A stretch of DNA of 64,000 nucleotides from Kitasatospora sp. NA04385. GTDB lineage: Bacteria > Actinomycetota > Actinomycetes > Streptomycetales > Streptomycetaceae. The translations under genes were made by a program, and so were the position numbers. The notes beneath the pieces are model-generated. The model was not told where the DNA came from and made no database searches. It saw only the letters and a list, made by a program, of their open reading frames with translations. The stretch is from the NCBI RefSeq assembly GCF_013364235.1, contig NZ_CP054919.1, positions 6,201,001-6,265,000 of the forward strand. Reading direction: 5' to 3'. Position 1 is the first letter of the stretch. Each line of letters starts with the position of its first letter. Shown in pieces: positions 35,619 through 45,800 of the stretch.

Positions 35619-35701
35619 GGGATCGTTCTCCGTGAGGTGGGGTGGGACGGAGGGGGAGGGGGGCGTCGTCGCAGTCGGAGCGGTCCCGGAGGAGAGCTTC
35701 C

Positions 35702-35724
35702 GATACTTGCTTGAAGCGAGAAAT
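35702..35724. promoter_or_regulatory. ROK-operon operator-like site 1
   Basis: The site has GATA at its left end and CTTGAAGCGAGAAA at its right. It matches the site at 39199-39221 in 19 of 23 positions. It lies between the divergent GH27-like operon and the ROK regulator gene. Confidence 0.6.
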
Positions 35725-35912
35725 TAACGCCGCCCACATCGTGGCGACGTGTGCATGTGAAGTCAAGGGTCGTGCGGTCAAGGCTCCCCTTCATTTTCTT
35801 GGCTATGTAAACTAACTGCGCGATGCCCGCCGTGTGCGGCGGACCGGTGCCAGACTGATCCGCAGCCGCGTCGGCCGACGGCCGGGGGCGAGACATTGGA
35901 GGCAGGCCGACC

Positions 35913-37124
35913 GTGACCATCCAGATGCCCGTTGGACGGCCGGTGCCCCGGCTGTGGGTGCCGGCCGCGGACCCGGCCGGGCAGCGCACCAAGGCGGACG
36001 TGTTCGCCGCGATCCTGACCGCGGGCCCGCTGTCGCGGACCGAGGTGGCGCAGCAGCTGGGGCTGTCCCAGTCGACGGTCACGAAGATCGTCAATCCGCT
36101 GATGGACGCCGGTTACCTGGTCGAGGACGCCTCGGCGGCCGCCGAGGGGGCGGTCGGGCGCCCCCGGCGGATGCTCCAGGTGCGCACCGAACTGCACCTG
36201 GTCGTGGGGGTGAAGATCGGGCCGTCGAAGGTGACCGCGGTGCTGACCGACCTGGGGGCGCAGGTCCTGGCGCGCTGGGAGCAGCCGCTGACCGACCGGC
36301 GGATCGACGCCGTGGTGGCGGCGACCGCGCAGGGCGTCAAGGAGTTGTTGGCGTCCGTGCCGGGCAGCGCGGAGCGGATGCTGGGCCTGGGCGTGGGGGT
36401 CAGCGGGCACGTGGACCCGGCCGCCGGGCTGTGCCGGTACTCGGCGTTGATGGGGTGGCACGACGAGGACGTCGCCGGTCCGCTCGCCGCCGCGACGGGT
36501 CTGCCGGTGGCGGTGGGCAACGACGTGAACACCCTGGTGGTCGCCGAGCAGTGGTTCGGCCACGGGCGGGACACCGAGTCGTTCGCCGTGGTCACCGTCG
36601 GCCCCGGCGTGGGGTGCGGACTGCTGCTGGGCGGGCGGCTGCACCTGGGCCGCACGGGCCTGGCGGGCGAGTTCGGCCACATGCCGCTCGACCCGACGGG
36701 GCCGGTGTGCAGCTGCGGGAACACCGGGTGCCTGGAGGCCCTGGTCTCCTACGGCGCGGTGCTGCGACGGCTGCGCGAGGCGGGCCTGGCGGGCTGCGAC
36801 GACATCGAGCAGGCCGTCGCGCTGGCCCGCTCCGGCCGCGGCCCGGACTCGAAGACGGCGCTCGCGGCGTTCGCCGCCGCCGGGGACGCGCTCGGCCGCG
36901 GGCTCGCGGGCCTGTGCAACCTGCTCAACCTGGAGAAGATCGTCCTGGCCGGCGAGGGCGCCGCGGTGCAGGACCTGTTCGGGCCGGCGATGGCCGCGTC
37001 CCTGCGCGAGCACGCCTTCTCCACCGCCGCCGCCGACTGCGAGGTGATCGTGGACGCGGTCACCGACGACCTCTGGGCGCGCGGCGCCGCCTGCCTGGTG
37101 ATCCGCGACGCCGTCCAGTCGTGA
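35913..37124 (+). CDS. ROK-family transcriptional regulator
   Basis: The 403-residue protein has an N-terminal winged helix (LSRTEVAQQLGLSQSTVTKI and GRPRRMLQV) fused to a ROK sugar-kinase-like domain. The ROK part keeps the sugar/zinc motif region GEFGHMPLD and CSCGNTGCLEALVS with three zinc-type cysteines. ROK repressors (Mlc, NagC, XylR types) release DNA when a sugar binds. GTG 35913 follows TGGAGG. Similar operator-like sites occur before the divergent GH27/GH31 operon, the GH13 gene and the transporter operon, so this is their probable common regulator. Confidence 0.92.
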   Translation: MTIQMPVGRPVPRLWVPAADPAGQRTKADVFAAILTAGPLSRTEVAQQLGLSQSTVTKIVNPLMDAGYLVEDASAAAEGAVGRPRRMLQVRTELHLVVGVKIGPSKVTAVLTDLGAQVLARWEQPLTDRRIDAVVAATAQGVKELLASVPGSAERMLGLGVGVSGHVDPAAGLCRYSALMGWHDEDVAGPLAAATGLPVAVGNDVNTLVVAEQWFGHGRDTESFAVVTVGPGVGCGLLLGGRLHLGRTGLAGEFGHMPLDPTGPVCSCGNTGCLEALVSYGAVLRRLREAGLAGCDDIEQAVALARSGRGPDSKTALAAFAAAGDALGRGLAGLCNLLNLEKIVLAGEGAAVQDLFGPAMAASLREHAFSTAAADCEVIVDAVTDDLWARGAACLVIRDAVQS

Positions 37125-37145
37125 CGCCGGGGCGGCCGCGCGCAT

Positions 37146-37191
37146 GACGGTGCCCCGGACCGGGCGGGAAGCCGCGGTCCGGGGCACCGTC
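37146..37191. terminator. Bidirectional terminator between ROK and GH13 genes
   Basis: GACGGTGCCCCGGACCG at 37146-37162 pairs perfectly over 17 bp with 37175-37191 around a 12-base loop. It occupies most of the 72 bases between the convergent stops. Confidence 0.9.
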
Positions 37192-37196
37192 CGTTC

Positions 37197-38975
37197 TCAC
37201 ACCGCAGCGCGTCGCAGCACCACGCACTCCCAGGGCCGCAGGACCCGGGAGCCGCCCAGGTCGGGCAGGTCGGCGTAGTTGGCGACCAGGACGCGGGCCC
37301 CGCCCCACCCCTCCAGCACCGCGGCCGGAAGGGGGCGGGGAGCGCCGTCGAGGTTGGCGGCGACCAGGAGCGCGCTCCCGTCGAGGCTGCGGGTGAAGAC
37401 GTACAGGTGCTCGTCCTCGGGCAGGAGCATGGTGAAGTCGCCGTGGACCACGGCCGGTTCGCCGTGGCGCAGGGCGATCAGGCGCCGGTAGTGGTGGAAG
37501 ACGGAGGACGGGTCGGCGAGTTGGGCGGCGGCGTTGACGCGGAGGTGGTCGGGGTTGGCCGCGATCCAGGGCGTCCCGGTGGTGAATCCGGCGCCGGGCG
37601 AGGCGTCCCACTGCATCGGGGTGCGCGCGTTGTCCCGGCCCATCCGCCGCAGCCCGTCGAGGACCTGCTCCGGGTCGGCGCCGGCCGCGACCGCGTGGGC
37701 GTAGTGGTTGCGGGACTCGATGTCGCGGAAGTCGTCGACGGCGGCGAAGGGGGCGTTGGCCATGCCCAGCTCCTCGCCCTGGTAGACGTACGGGGTGCCG
37801 CGGTGCAGGTGCAGGACGGTGGCCAGCGCCTTCGCCGACAGCTCCCGGTAACGGGGGCCGTCGTCGCCGAAGCGCGACACGGCGCGGGGCTGGTCGTGGT
37901 TGTTCCAGTACAGGCTGTTCCAGCCGGTGCCGGCCAGGCCCTCCTGCCAGCGGCCGAGGGAGCGCTTGAGCTCGCTCAGCCGCAGCGGGCGGGGGTCGAA
38001 CTTGCCGCCGGGGCCGTGGTCGAGGCCGACGTGCTCGAACTGGAAGACCATGTCGACCTCGGCGCGGGCGGGGTCGGTGAACAACCGGGCCTGTTCGACG
38101 TCCACCCCCGGCATCTCGCCGACCGTCAGCAGCCGCCCCGGGTGCGCGGCGAACACCTCGCGGTGCATCTCCTGCAGGTACTCGTGGATCCGGGGCCCGC
38201 ACACGTAGAACGGCGAGCCGTCGCCGTGGGCGGCGCCGTCGGCGACCGCGCCGTCGGGGAAGCGCTGGTCCTTGGAGACCAGGTTGATCACGTCCATCCG
38301 GAAGCCGTCGACCCCGCGCTCCAGCCACCAGCGCATCATCGCGTACACGGCCTGCCGGACCCGCGGGTTCTCCCAGTTCAGATCGGGCTGCTTGCGGGAG
38401 AACAGGTGCAGGTAGTACTCGCCGCTCGCCTCGTCCCACTCCCAGGCCGGGCCGGAGAAGAACGAGCCCCAGTTGTTGGGCTCGGCCCCGGGCGTGTCCG
38501 GCACGCGGCCGGGGCGGGCGGGGCGCCACACGTACCAGTCGCGCTTGCCGCCGACGCCCGCGCGCGAGTCCCGGAACCAGGGGTGCTCGTCGGAGGTGTG
38601 GTTGACCACCAGGTCCATGACCAGCTTCATGCCCCGGGCGTGGACGCCGGCGAGTAACTCGTCGAAGTCGCTCAGTGAGCCGAAGACTGGGTCGATGTCC
38701 TGGTAGTCGCTGATGTCGTAGCCGTTGTCGTCCTGCGGCGAGGGGTAGACGGGCGACAGCCACAGCACGTCGACGCCCAGCTCGTGCAGGTAGTCGAGCC
38801 GGGAGGTGATGCCGCGCAGGTCGCCGATCCCGTCCCCGTCGGAGTCGGCGAAACTGCGCGGGTACACCTGGTAGACGACCGCGGACTGCCACCACGGCGC
38901 GGGGGCCTCCGGGCCGGGGCCTTCCTGCGGCGCGGGAGCCGACTGCTCGGGAATGCTGCGGACGTCGAGGGACAC
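37197..38975 (-). CDS. GH13 oligo-1,6-glucosidase-type alpha-glucosidase
   Basis: The 592-residue enzyme has the four GH13 regions: DLVVNHTS, GFRMDVIN (nucleophile Asp228), TVGEMPG (acid Glu) and WNNHDQPR. The residue after the nucleophile is Val229. In oligo-1,6-glucosidases and isomaltases a Val here goes with alpha-1,6 specificity, while alpha-1,4 enzymes usually have Ala or Thr. No signal peptide is seen, so it acts on imported oligosaccharides. The GTG start at 38975 follows GAGAGG. An operator-like site lies 104 bases upstream, in the region shared with the divergent transporter operon. Confidence 0.92.
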   Translation of the reverse strand: MSLDVRSIPEQSAPAPQEGPGPEAPAPWWQSAVVYQVYPRSFADSDGDGIGDLRGITSRLDYLHELGVDVLWLSPVYPSPQDDNGYDISDYQDIDPVFGSLSDFDELLAGVHARGMKLVMDLVVNHTSDEHPWFRDSRAGVGGKRDWYVWRPARPGRVPDTPGAEPNNWGSFFSGPAWEWDEASGEYYLHLFSRKQPDLNWENPRVRQAVYAMMRWWLERGVDGFRMDVINLVSKDQRFPDGAVADGAAHGDGSPFYVCGPRIHEYLQEMHREVFAAHPGRLLTVGEMPGVDVEQARLFTDPARAEVDMVFQFEHVGLDHGPGGKFDPRPLRLSELKRSLGRWQEGLAGTGWNSLYWNNHDQPRAVSRFGDDGPRYRELSAKALATVLHLHRGTPYVYQGEELGMANAPFAAVDDFRDIESRNHYAHAVAAGADPEQVLDGLRRMGRDNARTPMQWDASPGAGFTTGTPWIAANPDHLRVNAAAQLADPSSVFHHYRRLIALRHGEPAVVHGDFTMLLPEDEHLYVFTRSLDGSALLVAANLDGAPRPLPAAVLEGWGGARVLVANYADLPDLGGSRVLRPWECVVLRRAAV

Positions 38976-39078
38976 GGGGAACGACCTCTCGGGGGAACGG
39001 GGAACGGGGACGCCGGTACTGCCGGGCTCCGGCAGGGCGGACGACCGGGCAGGTGGCTGGGCAGCGCACTGCCTCGGA

Positions 39079-39101
39079 GATAATTACTTTTGTCGAGAAA
39101 G
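39079..39101. promoter_or_regulatory. ROK-operon operator-like site 2
   Basis: The site starts GATAATTA and ends TCGAGAAAG. It matches the site at 39199 in 17 of 23 positions. It is upstream of the GH13 gene, in the 421-bp divergent region with the transporter operon. Confidence 0.55.
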
Positions 39102-39198
39102 TTGCTGGCTGTCAACGGCTTCTTGTCGTCGTGGCGCGGGCGCACGAGGATGTCACCTGCGCGTCTGTGCTGTTACGACATGGTGATGTTCGTGTTTC

Positions 39199-39221
39199 GA
39201 TAGTTTCTTGACGCGAGAAAG
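39199..39221. promoter_or_regulatory. ROK-operon operator-like site 3
   Basis: The site holds TTTCTTGACGCGAGAAA, an imperfect inverted repeat with TTTCT and AGAAA arms, preceded by GATAG. TTGACG inside could also serve as a -35 box. It lies 176 bases before the transporter binding-protein gene. Confidence 0.6.
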
Positions 39222-39396
39222 TGGCCCGTGTCACGATCGGCGGGCGCCGGACGACCGAGGCCTTCCGCAACGTCCCTGCGGTCGAGCCGACCGGACGCAC
39301 CGGGCCGCCCCGTGCCAGGCGGCCCGGCTCCGACTCCCTGGCCCGTGCCGGGTGCGCAGCCCCGCCACCCGGTTCGCCATCACCCGAGGACTCCCG

Positions 39397-40692
39397 ATGA
39401 ACCTCCCCCGCAGACGCGCCGCCCTCGCCGCGCTCGCCCTCTCCCTCGCCCTCCCGCTGACCGCCTGCGGCAGTGGCTCCGACAGCGCCTCCGGCGGCAA
39501 CACGCTCCGGATCTGGCACTACGAGGAGCAGGACGGCGCCCTGAGCAACGCGTGGGACGCGGCCATCGAGAAGTTCAAGCAGACCCACCCCGGGGTGAAG
39601 GTCGAGTTCGAGCGCAAGACGTTCGACCAGATCCAGCAGAGCGCCGGCATGATCCTGAACTCCGACAAGGCGCCCGACGTCATGGAGTACAACAAGGGCA
39701 ACGCCACCGCCGGCCTGCTGTCCAGGCAGGGGCTGCTGACCGACCTGACCGCGGTCGCCAAGGAGCGCGGCTGGACCGCCAAGATCAGCGACAGCGCCTC
39801 GGTGCCCGCCCGCTACAACGCCAAGGGCGAGATGGGCGGCGACAAGTGGTACGGGATCCCGAACTACGGCGAGTTCGTCCTCTCCTACTACAACAAGGAC
39901 ATGTTCACCAAGTACGGCGTGAGCATCCCGACCGACATGGCGAGCTTCGAGGACGCCCTCGCGAAGTTCAAGGCCGCCGGCATCACGCCGCTGGCCAACG
40001 CCGGCAACGACCACCCGGCCTCGCACTGGCTCTACCTGCTGGCCCTGTCCAAGGCCGACAAGAAGTGGGTCCAGGACTACCAGACCTTCTCCGGCACGAT
40101 CGACTTCCACGGCCCGGAGTGGACCTACGCCGTCGAGACCTACCAGCGCTGGCTCGACAAGGGCTACTTCGACAAGGACGACGTCAGCCTCAAGGGCGCC
40201 GACATGACCGAGCAGTTCGTCTCGGGCAAGCGCCCCATCCTGGTCGGCGGCAACTGGTGGTTCGGCGGTTTCAAGTCCGACATCAAGGACTTCGACTGGG
40301 GCACCGCGAACTTCCCCGGCAGCAAGATCACCCTCGGCTCCAGCGGCAACCTCTGGGTCGTCCCGCAGCACTCCAAGAACAAGACGCTCGCCGAGGACTT
40401 CATCGACATCACGATGTCCCCGGAGATCCAGGCCCTGATCGGCAACAACGGCAACGTCCCGATCGCCGCGCAGCCGGACGCCATCACCGACCCCAAGTCC
40501 CGCGAGCTGGTCAGCGAGTTCGACCAGATCCAGAAGAGCGACGGCCTGGGCTACTACCCCGACTGGCCGGCCGCCGGGTACTACGACGTCCTCGTCTCCG
40601 CGACCCAGAACCTCATGAACGGCACCGACGCCAAGTCCGTCCTGGACCAGATCGCCGCCCCCTACGAGAAGCAGGCCGCTTCCCGGCACTGA
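39397..40692 (+). CDS. Sugar ABC transporter binding lipoprotein (alpha-glucan locus)
   Basis: The 431-residue family 1 solute-binding protein has a lipoprotein signal with lipobox LPLTAC (Cys about residue 24) and a binding domain from LRIWHYEEQDGA. Aromatic-rich segments such as GGNWWFGGF suit sugar stacking. ATG 39397 begins the only plausible signal peptide. It leads a three-gene operon with two permeases. Context with an intracellular oligo-1,6-glucosidase and secreted GH27/GH31 enzymes points to isomalto-oligosaccharides as ligand; this is inference. Confidence 0.9.
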   Translation: MNLPRRRAALAALALSLALPLTACGSGSDSASGGNTLRIWHYEEQDGALSNAWDAAIEKFKQTHPGVKVEFERKTFDQIQQSAGMILNSDKAPDVMEYNKGNATAGLLSRQGLLTDLTAVAKERGWTAKISDSASVPARYNAKGEMGGDKWYGIPNYGEFVLSYYNKDMFTKYGVSIPTDMASFEDALAKFKAAGITPLANAGNDHPASHWLYLLALSKADKKWVQDYQTFSGTIDFHGPEWTYAVETYQRWLDKGYFDKDDVSLKGADMTEQFVSGKRPILVGGNWWFGGFKSDIKDFDWGTANFPGSKITLGSSGNLWVVPQHSKNKTLAEDFIDITMSPEIQALIGNNGNVPIAAQPDAITDPKSRELVSEFDQIQKSDGLGYYPDWPAAGYYDVLVSATQNLMNGTDAKSVLDQIAAPYEKQAASRH

Positions 40693-40758
40693 CCCCCGGC
40701 CGGACGACCCGGGGCGCCGACCGCACCCGCGGCCGGCGCCCCGACCCAAGGAGCACCG

Positions 40759-41658
40759 ATGGACACCAAACCCCGCTCGCGGTCCGCGGGCTACGCGCTC
40801 TACCTCGCGCCCGGCCTGCTGCTGTGCCTGCTCTTCCTGGTCGTCCCGCTGCTGATGACCTTCGGCTACAGCTTCACCAGCTGGCAGGGCATCGGCGACC
40901 CGACGTGGACCGGCCTGGACAACTACACCCGCCTGCTGGGCGACGCCGACTTCTGGGCGTCCTTCCGCAACATCTTCTTCCTCATCTTCGGCATGGCCGT
41001 CGTCCCCACGATGCTCGGCCTGCTGATCGCCGCCGTCCTGTTCGACTACATCGGCAAGAAGCACGGCGACCGCCTCGTCAACGCCTTCCGCTCCGGCCTC
41101 TACCTGCCCCAGGTCATCCCGGTGGCCGTCACCGGCCTCATGTGGGGCTGGATCCTCGCGCCCCGCGGCACCGTCAACTCCCTGCTGGCCAAGGCCGGCC
41201 TCGACGGCCTCGCGCAGAACTGGCTCGGCAACCCCGACCTGGCCCTGTGGGTCGTCCTGTTCGTCCTGATCTGGATGCAGCTCGGCTACCCGCTGGTCCT
41301 CTTCCTCTCCGGCCTGCAGCGCATCGACCCCGAACTGTACGAGGCGGCCGAACTCGACGGCGCCGGCTGGTGGCAGCGCTTCACCCGGATCACCGTCCCG
41401 CTGCTGCGGCCCGAGGTCTACGTGGTGCTGGTGACCACCACCATCGCCGGTCTGAAGGTCTTCGCCCAGATCTACGTCCTGACCGGCGGCGGACCCGGCA
41501 ACTCGACCCTGGTCCCCTCCTACTTCGCCTACCAGAACTTCTTCGAGCGCGCCGACGTCGGCTACGGCTCGGCGATCTCCAGCACCATGTCGCTGCTGGT
41601 CCTGATCATCGCCGGAGCCTTCCTCACCCGCCAGGCCCGCGAGGACGGACGAGCATGA
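40759..41658 (+). CDS. Sugar ABC transporter permease, MalF type (alpha-glucan locus)
   Basis: The 299-residue membrane protein has six hydrophobic segments and the EAA loop RIDPELYEAAELDGAGWWQR (about residue 188). It forms the channel with the next gene, whose ATG overlaps its stop by four bases (ATGA). The same EAA loop reappears in the remnant at 15830-15947. No ATPase gene is nearby, so a shared MsiK-type ATPase is expected. Confidence 0.93.
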   Translation: MDTKPRSRSAGYALYLAPGLLLCLLFLVVPLLMTFGYSFTSWQGIGDPTWTGLDNYTRLLGDADFWASFRNIFFLIFGMAVVPTMLGLLIAAVLFDYIGKKHGDRLVNAFRSGLYLPQVIPVAVTGLMWGWILAPRGTVNSLLAKAGLDGLAQNWLGNPDLALWVVLFVLIWMQLGYPLVLFLSGLQRIDPELYEAAELDGAGWWQRFTRITVPLLRPEVYVVLVTTTIAGLKVFAQIYVLTGGGPGNSTLVPSYFAYQNFFERADVGYGSAISSTMSLLVLIIAGAFLTRQAREDGRA

Positions 41659-42575
41659 GCACCGACACCCGCACCGCGCCGCCCGCCCGCACCGGCGCCA
41701 CCCCGCACCCGAAGACCGCGAGGACGAAGCCGGGCGCCCGCTCCGCCGCCGGCCGCCGCACCCCGCTGTCCCGGGCCGTCACCATCGCGATGGGCGTCTT
41801 CGTCCTCGCCTTCCTCGCCCCGTTCCTCGTCATCGTCCTCAACTCCTTCAAGACGTCCGCGGACTACCGCAAGAACGGCCCCCTCAGCTGGCCGGAGTCC
41901 TGGAACTGGAGCATCCTCGGCGACGTGTGGCAGCGGGTCGACTTCACCCAGAAGCTCACCAACAGCCTCACCACCAGCCTCGGCGTCGTCGTCGTGGCCG
42001 TCGCGCTCGCCCTGTTCAACGCCTACGCCATCGGCATCGGCCGCGTCCGCTGGCGCACCCCCCTGCTGGTGTTCTTCCTCGGCGTCAACGTCCTGCCGCA
42101 GGAGGGACTCGTCTATCCGATCTACTACCTCTTCAAGCAGTTCGGCCTCTACGACGACAAGCTCGGCTACACCCTGCTCGTCGGCATCGTCTACAGCGCC
42201 TTCGGCACCTACCTGCTGACCTCCGTCTTCAGCGGCTTCCCCCGCGAACTGATCGAGGCCGCCTCCCTCGACGGCGCCGGGCGGTGGACCATCCTGTGGC
42301 GGATCGTGCTGCCGATGAGCTGGCCCACCCTCTCGGTCATGTGCGTCTTCTTCTTCGTCTGGAGCTGGAACGAGTTCCTCTACCCCGTCGTCCTGCTCAT
42401 CTCCAACGACAACCAGACCGTCCCCCTGGGACTGTCCGCCATGCAGGGCCAGTTCACCAGCGACCCCACCGCGCTCAGCGCCGCCGCCCTGCTCGGCATC
42501 CTCCCCATGGTGCTCTTCTTCTTCGCCTTCCAGCGCACCCTGACCCGCGGCATGGCCGCCGGAGCCGTCAAGTAG
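41655..42575 (+). CDS. Sugar ABC transporter permease, MalG type (alpha-glucan locus)
   Basis: The 306-residue partner permease has a basic cytoplasmic extension of about 40 residues, six membrane segments, an EAA loop FPRELIEAASLDGAGRWTIL, and the conserved end FFFAFQRTLTRGMAAGAVK. Translation is coupled to the preceding gene by the ATGA overlap. A GC-rich hairpin starts at its stop codon. Confidence 0.93.
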   Translation: MSTDTRTAPPARTGATPHPKTARTKPGARSAAGRRTPLSRAVTIAMGVFVLAFLAPFLVIVLNSFKTSADYRKNGPLSWPESWNWSILGDVWQRVDFTQKLTNSLTTSLGVVVVAVALALFNAYAIGIGRVRWRTPLLVFFLGVNVLPQEGLVYPIYYLFKQFGLYDDKLGYTLLVGIVYSAFGTYLLTSVFSGFPRELIEAASLDGAGRWTILWRIVLPMSWPTLSVMCVFFFVWSWNEFLYPVVLLISNDNQTVPLGLSAMQGQFTSDPTALSAAALLGILPMVLFFFAFQRTLTRGMAAGAVK

Positions 42576-42602
42576 GGCCCCCGTCCGCACCGGCAGGGGC
42601 CC
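42575..42602 (+). terminator. Hairpin at the end of the transporter operon
   Basis: GGGCCCC (42575-42581) and GGGGCCC (42596-42602) form a 7-bp stem starting at the last base of the stop codon. The remaining 211 bases before the GH65 gene show no other clear site. Confidence 0.45.
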
Positions 42603-42813
42603 GACCCCGCACCGCGGCCGCCGGGGCCCCGGTTCCCCGCAGCAGCGTCAGAGACCCCACCGTCTCACCCCCAGCGTCACCACCCTCATCGAGAGCTCCC
42701 GCCCCGAGGCACCCCGCCGCCCGGGGCGGTGCAGCCGCGGCACCGGCCCCACACCGGCCGGGCCACGGCGAATCCCCCGTTCGCGCATCTCTCACGAGAG
42801 GGCCACCGCTCCG

Positions 42814-45800
42814 ATGGACCGACACCTCCCACCCCGACCGCGGCACGCACCCTCACGCACCCCCCGGCGGCCGTGGGCCCGCCTCGCGCTGGCACTCGCC
42901 ATCGGCTGCCTGGCCGCCGACATCGCGGCGACACCGGCCCCGGCCGCCGCCGACACCGGGACCGGCGGCAGCGACGGATGGGTGCTGAGCACCACCGACA
43001 CCACGACCGACTACGCCCCGGCATTCGTCGGCAACGGGTACCTCGCCTCCCGGGTCCCCGCGGCCGGAGCCGGTTACAGCGACGGCAAGGTACCCGTCCA
43101 GTCGGAGCTGGCCGGCCTGTACGCCCTGCCCCAGGGGCAGCGGGAACTGCGGGCGGGCCTGCCGACCTGGACCACGCTCGGATTCGGGCGCGACGACGGC
43201 AACGGCGGCGTCTACGGCGTGCCGGCGCCACGCCCGTGCACGTTCGACCAGCTGTGCCCGGCCGGGCACGGGCAGATCTCCGGCGGGGCGTTCGTCGAGG
43301 ACACCCACGCCGGCTCGACCACCGGCAGCTACCTGGCCGGCCTGAACACCCACGACGCACCGACGGTCGGCGCCCGGGACGTGATTCCGATCCTGGACGC
43401 CCCGGGCGGAGCCGCGACGCTGGCGGTGCGCTACTCCAACGGCAGCGGCGGCCCGCAGACCGTCCACCTCACGGTCAACGGCGTGCCCCAGCAGGTGAAC
43501 GCGCCCGCCACGCCCGACTGGGACAGCTGGGCGCTGCTGACGGTGCCGACGACCCTGAACGCCGGAACGAACACGGTCGAGATCACCGTCGCCCAGGGCG
43601 ACACGGCCAGGGTCAACGTCGACTACGTCTCCGCCTACCCGGCCGGCGCCCCGCTCCCGACCGGGGGCAACCTGAAGAACGGCGCCACCGGCGACTACCG
43701 CCAGGCGCTGGACCTCAGGACCGGACTGCTGACCACCTCGTTCGACTGGACCTCGCCCGAGGGCGACCGCACGACGTTCACCTACGAGGTGAACGCCAAC
43801 CGGGCCCACGCCCACCTCGGCACCGTGACGATCCGGGCGGTACCGCACTGGAGCGGAACGGCCGCGGCCGTCGACGGCTTCGACGAGCGCGGGCTGAGCG
43901 ACGCGTCCGTCAACGGCACGCAGGTCGACGGCGCGCACGCGACGCTGTCGCAGAGCCTCGTCTCGGACGGCGACCTGGTGACCGCCGCCCTGCACTCGGC
44001 GCTCCGGGTGGACGGCGCCACCGTGCCCTCCACCCCGGTGACCGGGCCCGGCGGCACCACGTCCGGCCAGCGCGCGACCTTCCCGGTGACCGCCGGCCGG
44101 ACCTACGAGGTCACCAAGTTCGTCGGCGCCGCCTCCAGCGTCGACACCGACCGCCCGCTCGCCGAAGCCACCCCCCAGCAGGCCGCCGCGGACGCGGCCG
44201 CCGCCGGTGCCGCCGCCGGCTACCGGCAGGCGCTCGCGGCCAACTCCGCCGCCTGGGCCGAGCTGTGGCAGTCGACGATCTCGGTCCCCGGCGACACCGC
44301 GATGACCGCGCAGATCCGCGCGTCGATGTTCTACCTGCTGGCCGGCGTGCGTTCGGACGTCACCTGGAGCGCCGCCCCGGGCGGCCTGTCCACCCACGGC
44401 TCCGCCGGCTACGGCGGCCACGTCTTCTGGGACATGGAGACGTGGATGTACCCGGCGCTGCTGGCCCAGCACCCCGACATCGCCAAGGCCGCCAACACCT
44501 ACCGGCAGAAGCTCCTCCCGCAGGCCGAGGCCAACGCCGCGTCGCTGTCCACCCCCTCCCAGCCGATCAAGGGCGCCAAGTTCCCCTGGGAGAGCGCCCT
44601 CACCGGCAACGACGCCACCCCGCTGGACAGCCTCACCGGGCCCCTGGAGATCCACATCAACTCCGACATCGCCCTGGCGCAGTGGCAGTACTACCAGGCC
44701 ACCGGCGACACCGACTGGCTGCGGGACAAGGCCTGGCCCGTGCTGAAGGGCATCGCCGACTACTGGGCCACCCGGGCCGTCCCCGACTCCAGCGGCAACT
44801 ACCACATCAACGACGTGATCCCCCCGGACGAGTACAACGGGGACATCGACGACAGCGTGTACACCAATGCCAGTGCGCAGGCGGCACTGCGGATCGCCGT
44901 CCAGGCCGCCGGCATCGTCAAGCAGCCCGCCGACCCGGCCTGGAACACGGTCGCCGACGGCCTGACGATCCTGGTGGACACCGCCAACGACCGCCACGTC
45001 GAGTACCAGGGCTACGACGGCCGGGGCACCAAGCAGGCCGACGTCACCATGCTCCAGTACCCCTGGGCCGTACCGATGGCGCCCAGCACCGCCCAGAACG
45101 ACCTCGACTACTACAGCCGGCGCACCGACCCCAACGGCCCCTCGATGACCGACGCCATCGCCACCATCGATGCCGCCGCCCTCGGCTCGCCCGGCTGCAC
45201 GGCCTACAACCACCTCCGCGACAGCGTCGACCCCTTCCTGGGCGCACCCTTCAACCAGTTCCACGAAGCCCGCACCGGCGGAACGTTCACCTTCACCACC
45301 GGCAGCGGCGGCTACCTCCAGCAGTTCCTGTACGGCTTCACCGGCCTGCGCTGGGGCACCGACGCCGTCACCGTCGACCCGTTCCTGCCCGCCCAACTGC
45401 CCGGCGACGACGTGACCGGGCTGAAGTGGCACGGCAGCACCTTCGACGTCTCCGTCGGTCAGCAGGACACCACGGTCACCGTCCGCTCGGGCCCGGCCCT
45501 GTCCGTGCGCGACCGCAGCGGGGCCGTCCACCAGGTCGCCGCCGGAAGCACCCTGCACCTGCCCACCCGGCACCCGGCCGCCACCACCGGCCCCACCGGC
45601 TGTGCGGACCGGACCCCGACGGGGCCGATCACCGGAGCCGCCAGCGCCCGCTGCGTCGACCTCCCGGACGCCGCCGACGCGGACTGGACCCAGGTCCAGC
45701 TCTACGACTGCAACAACACCCCGGCGCAGACCTGGACGCTGCCGGGCGACCACACCGTCCGGGCCATGGGCAAGTGCCTCGACGTCCGCTTCGGCTCCGA

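Noticed and set aside
39199..39221. Treating this site only as a -35 promoter box because it contains TTGACG
   Set aside because: The similarity to two other upstream sites extends well beyond the hexamer, which favours an operator that may overlap a promoter.
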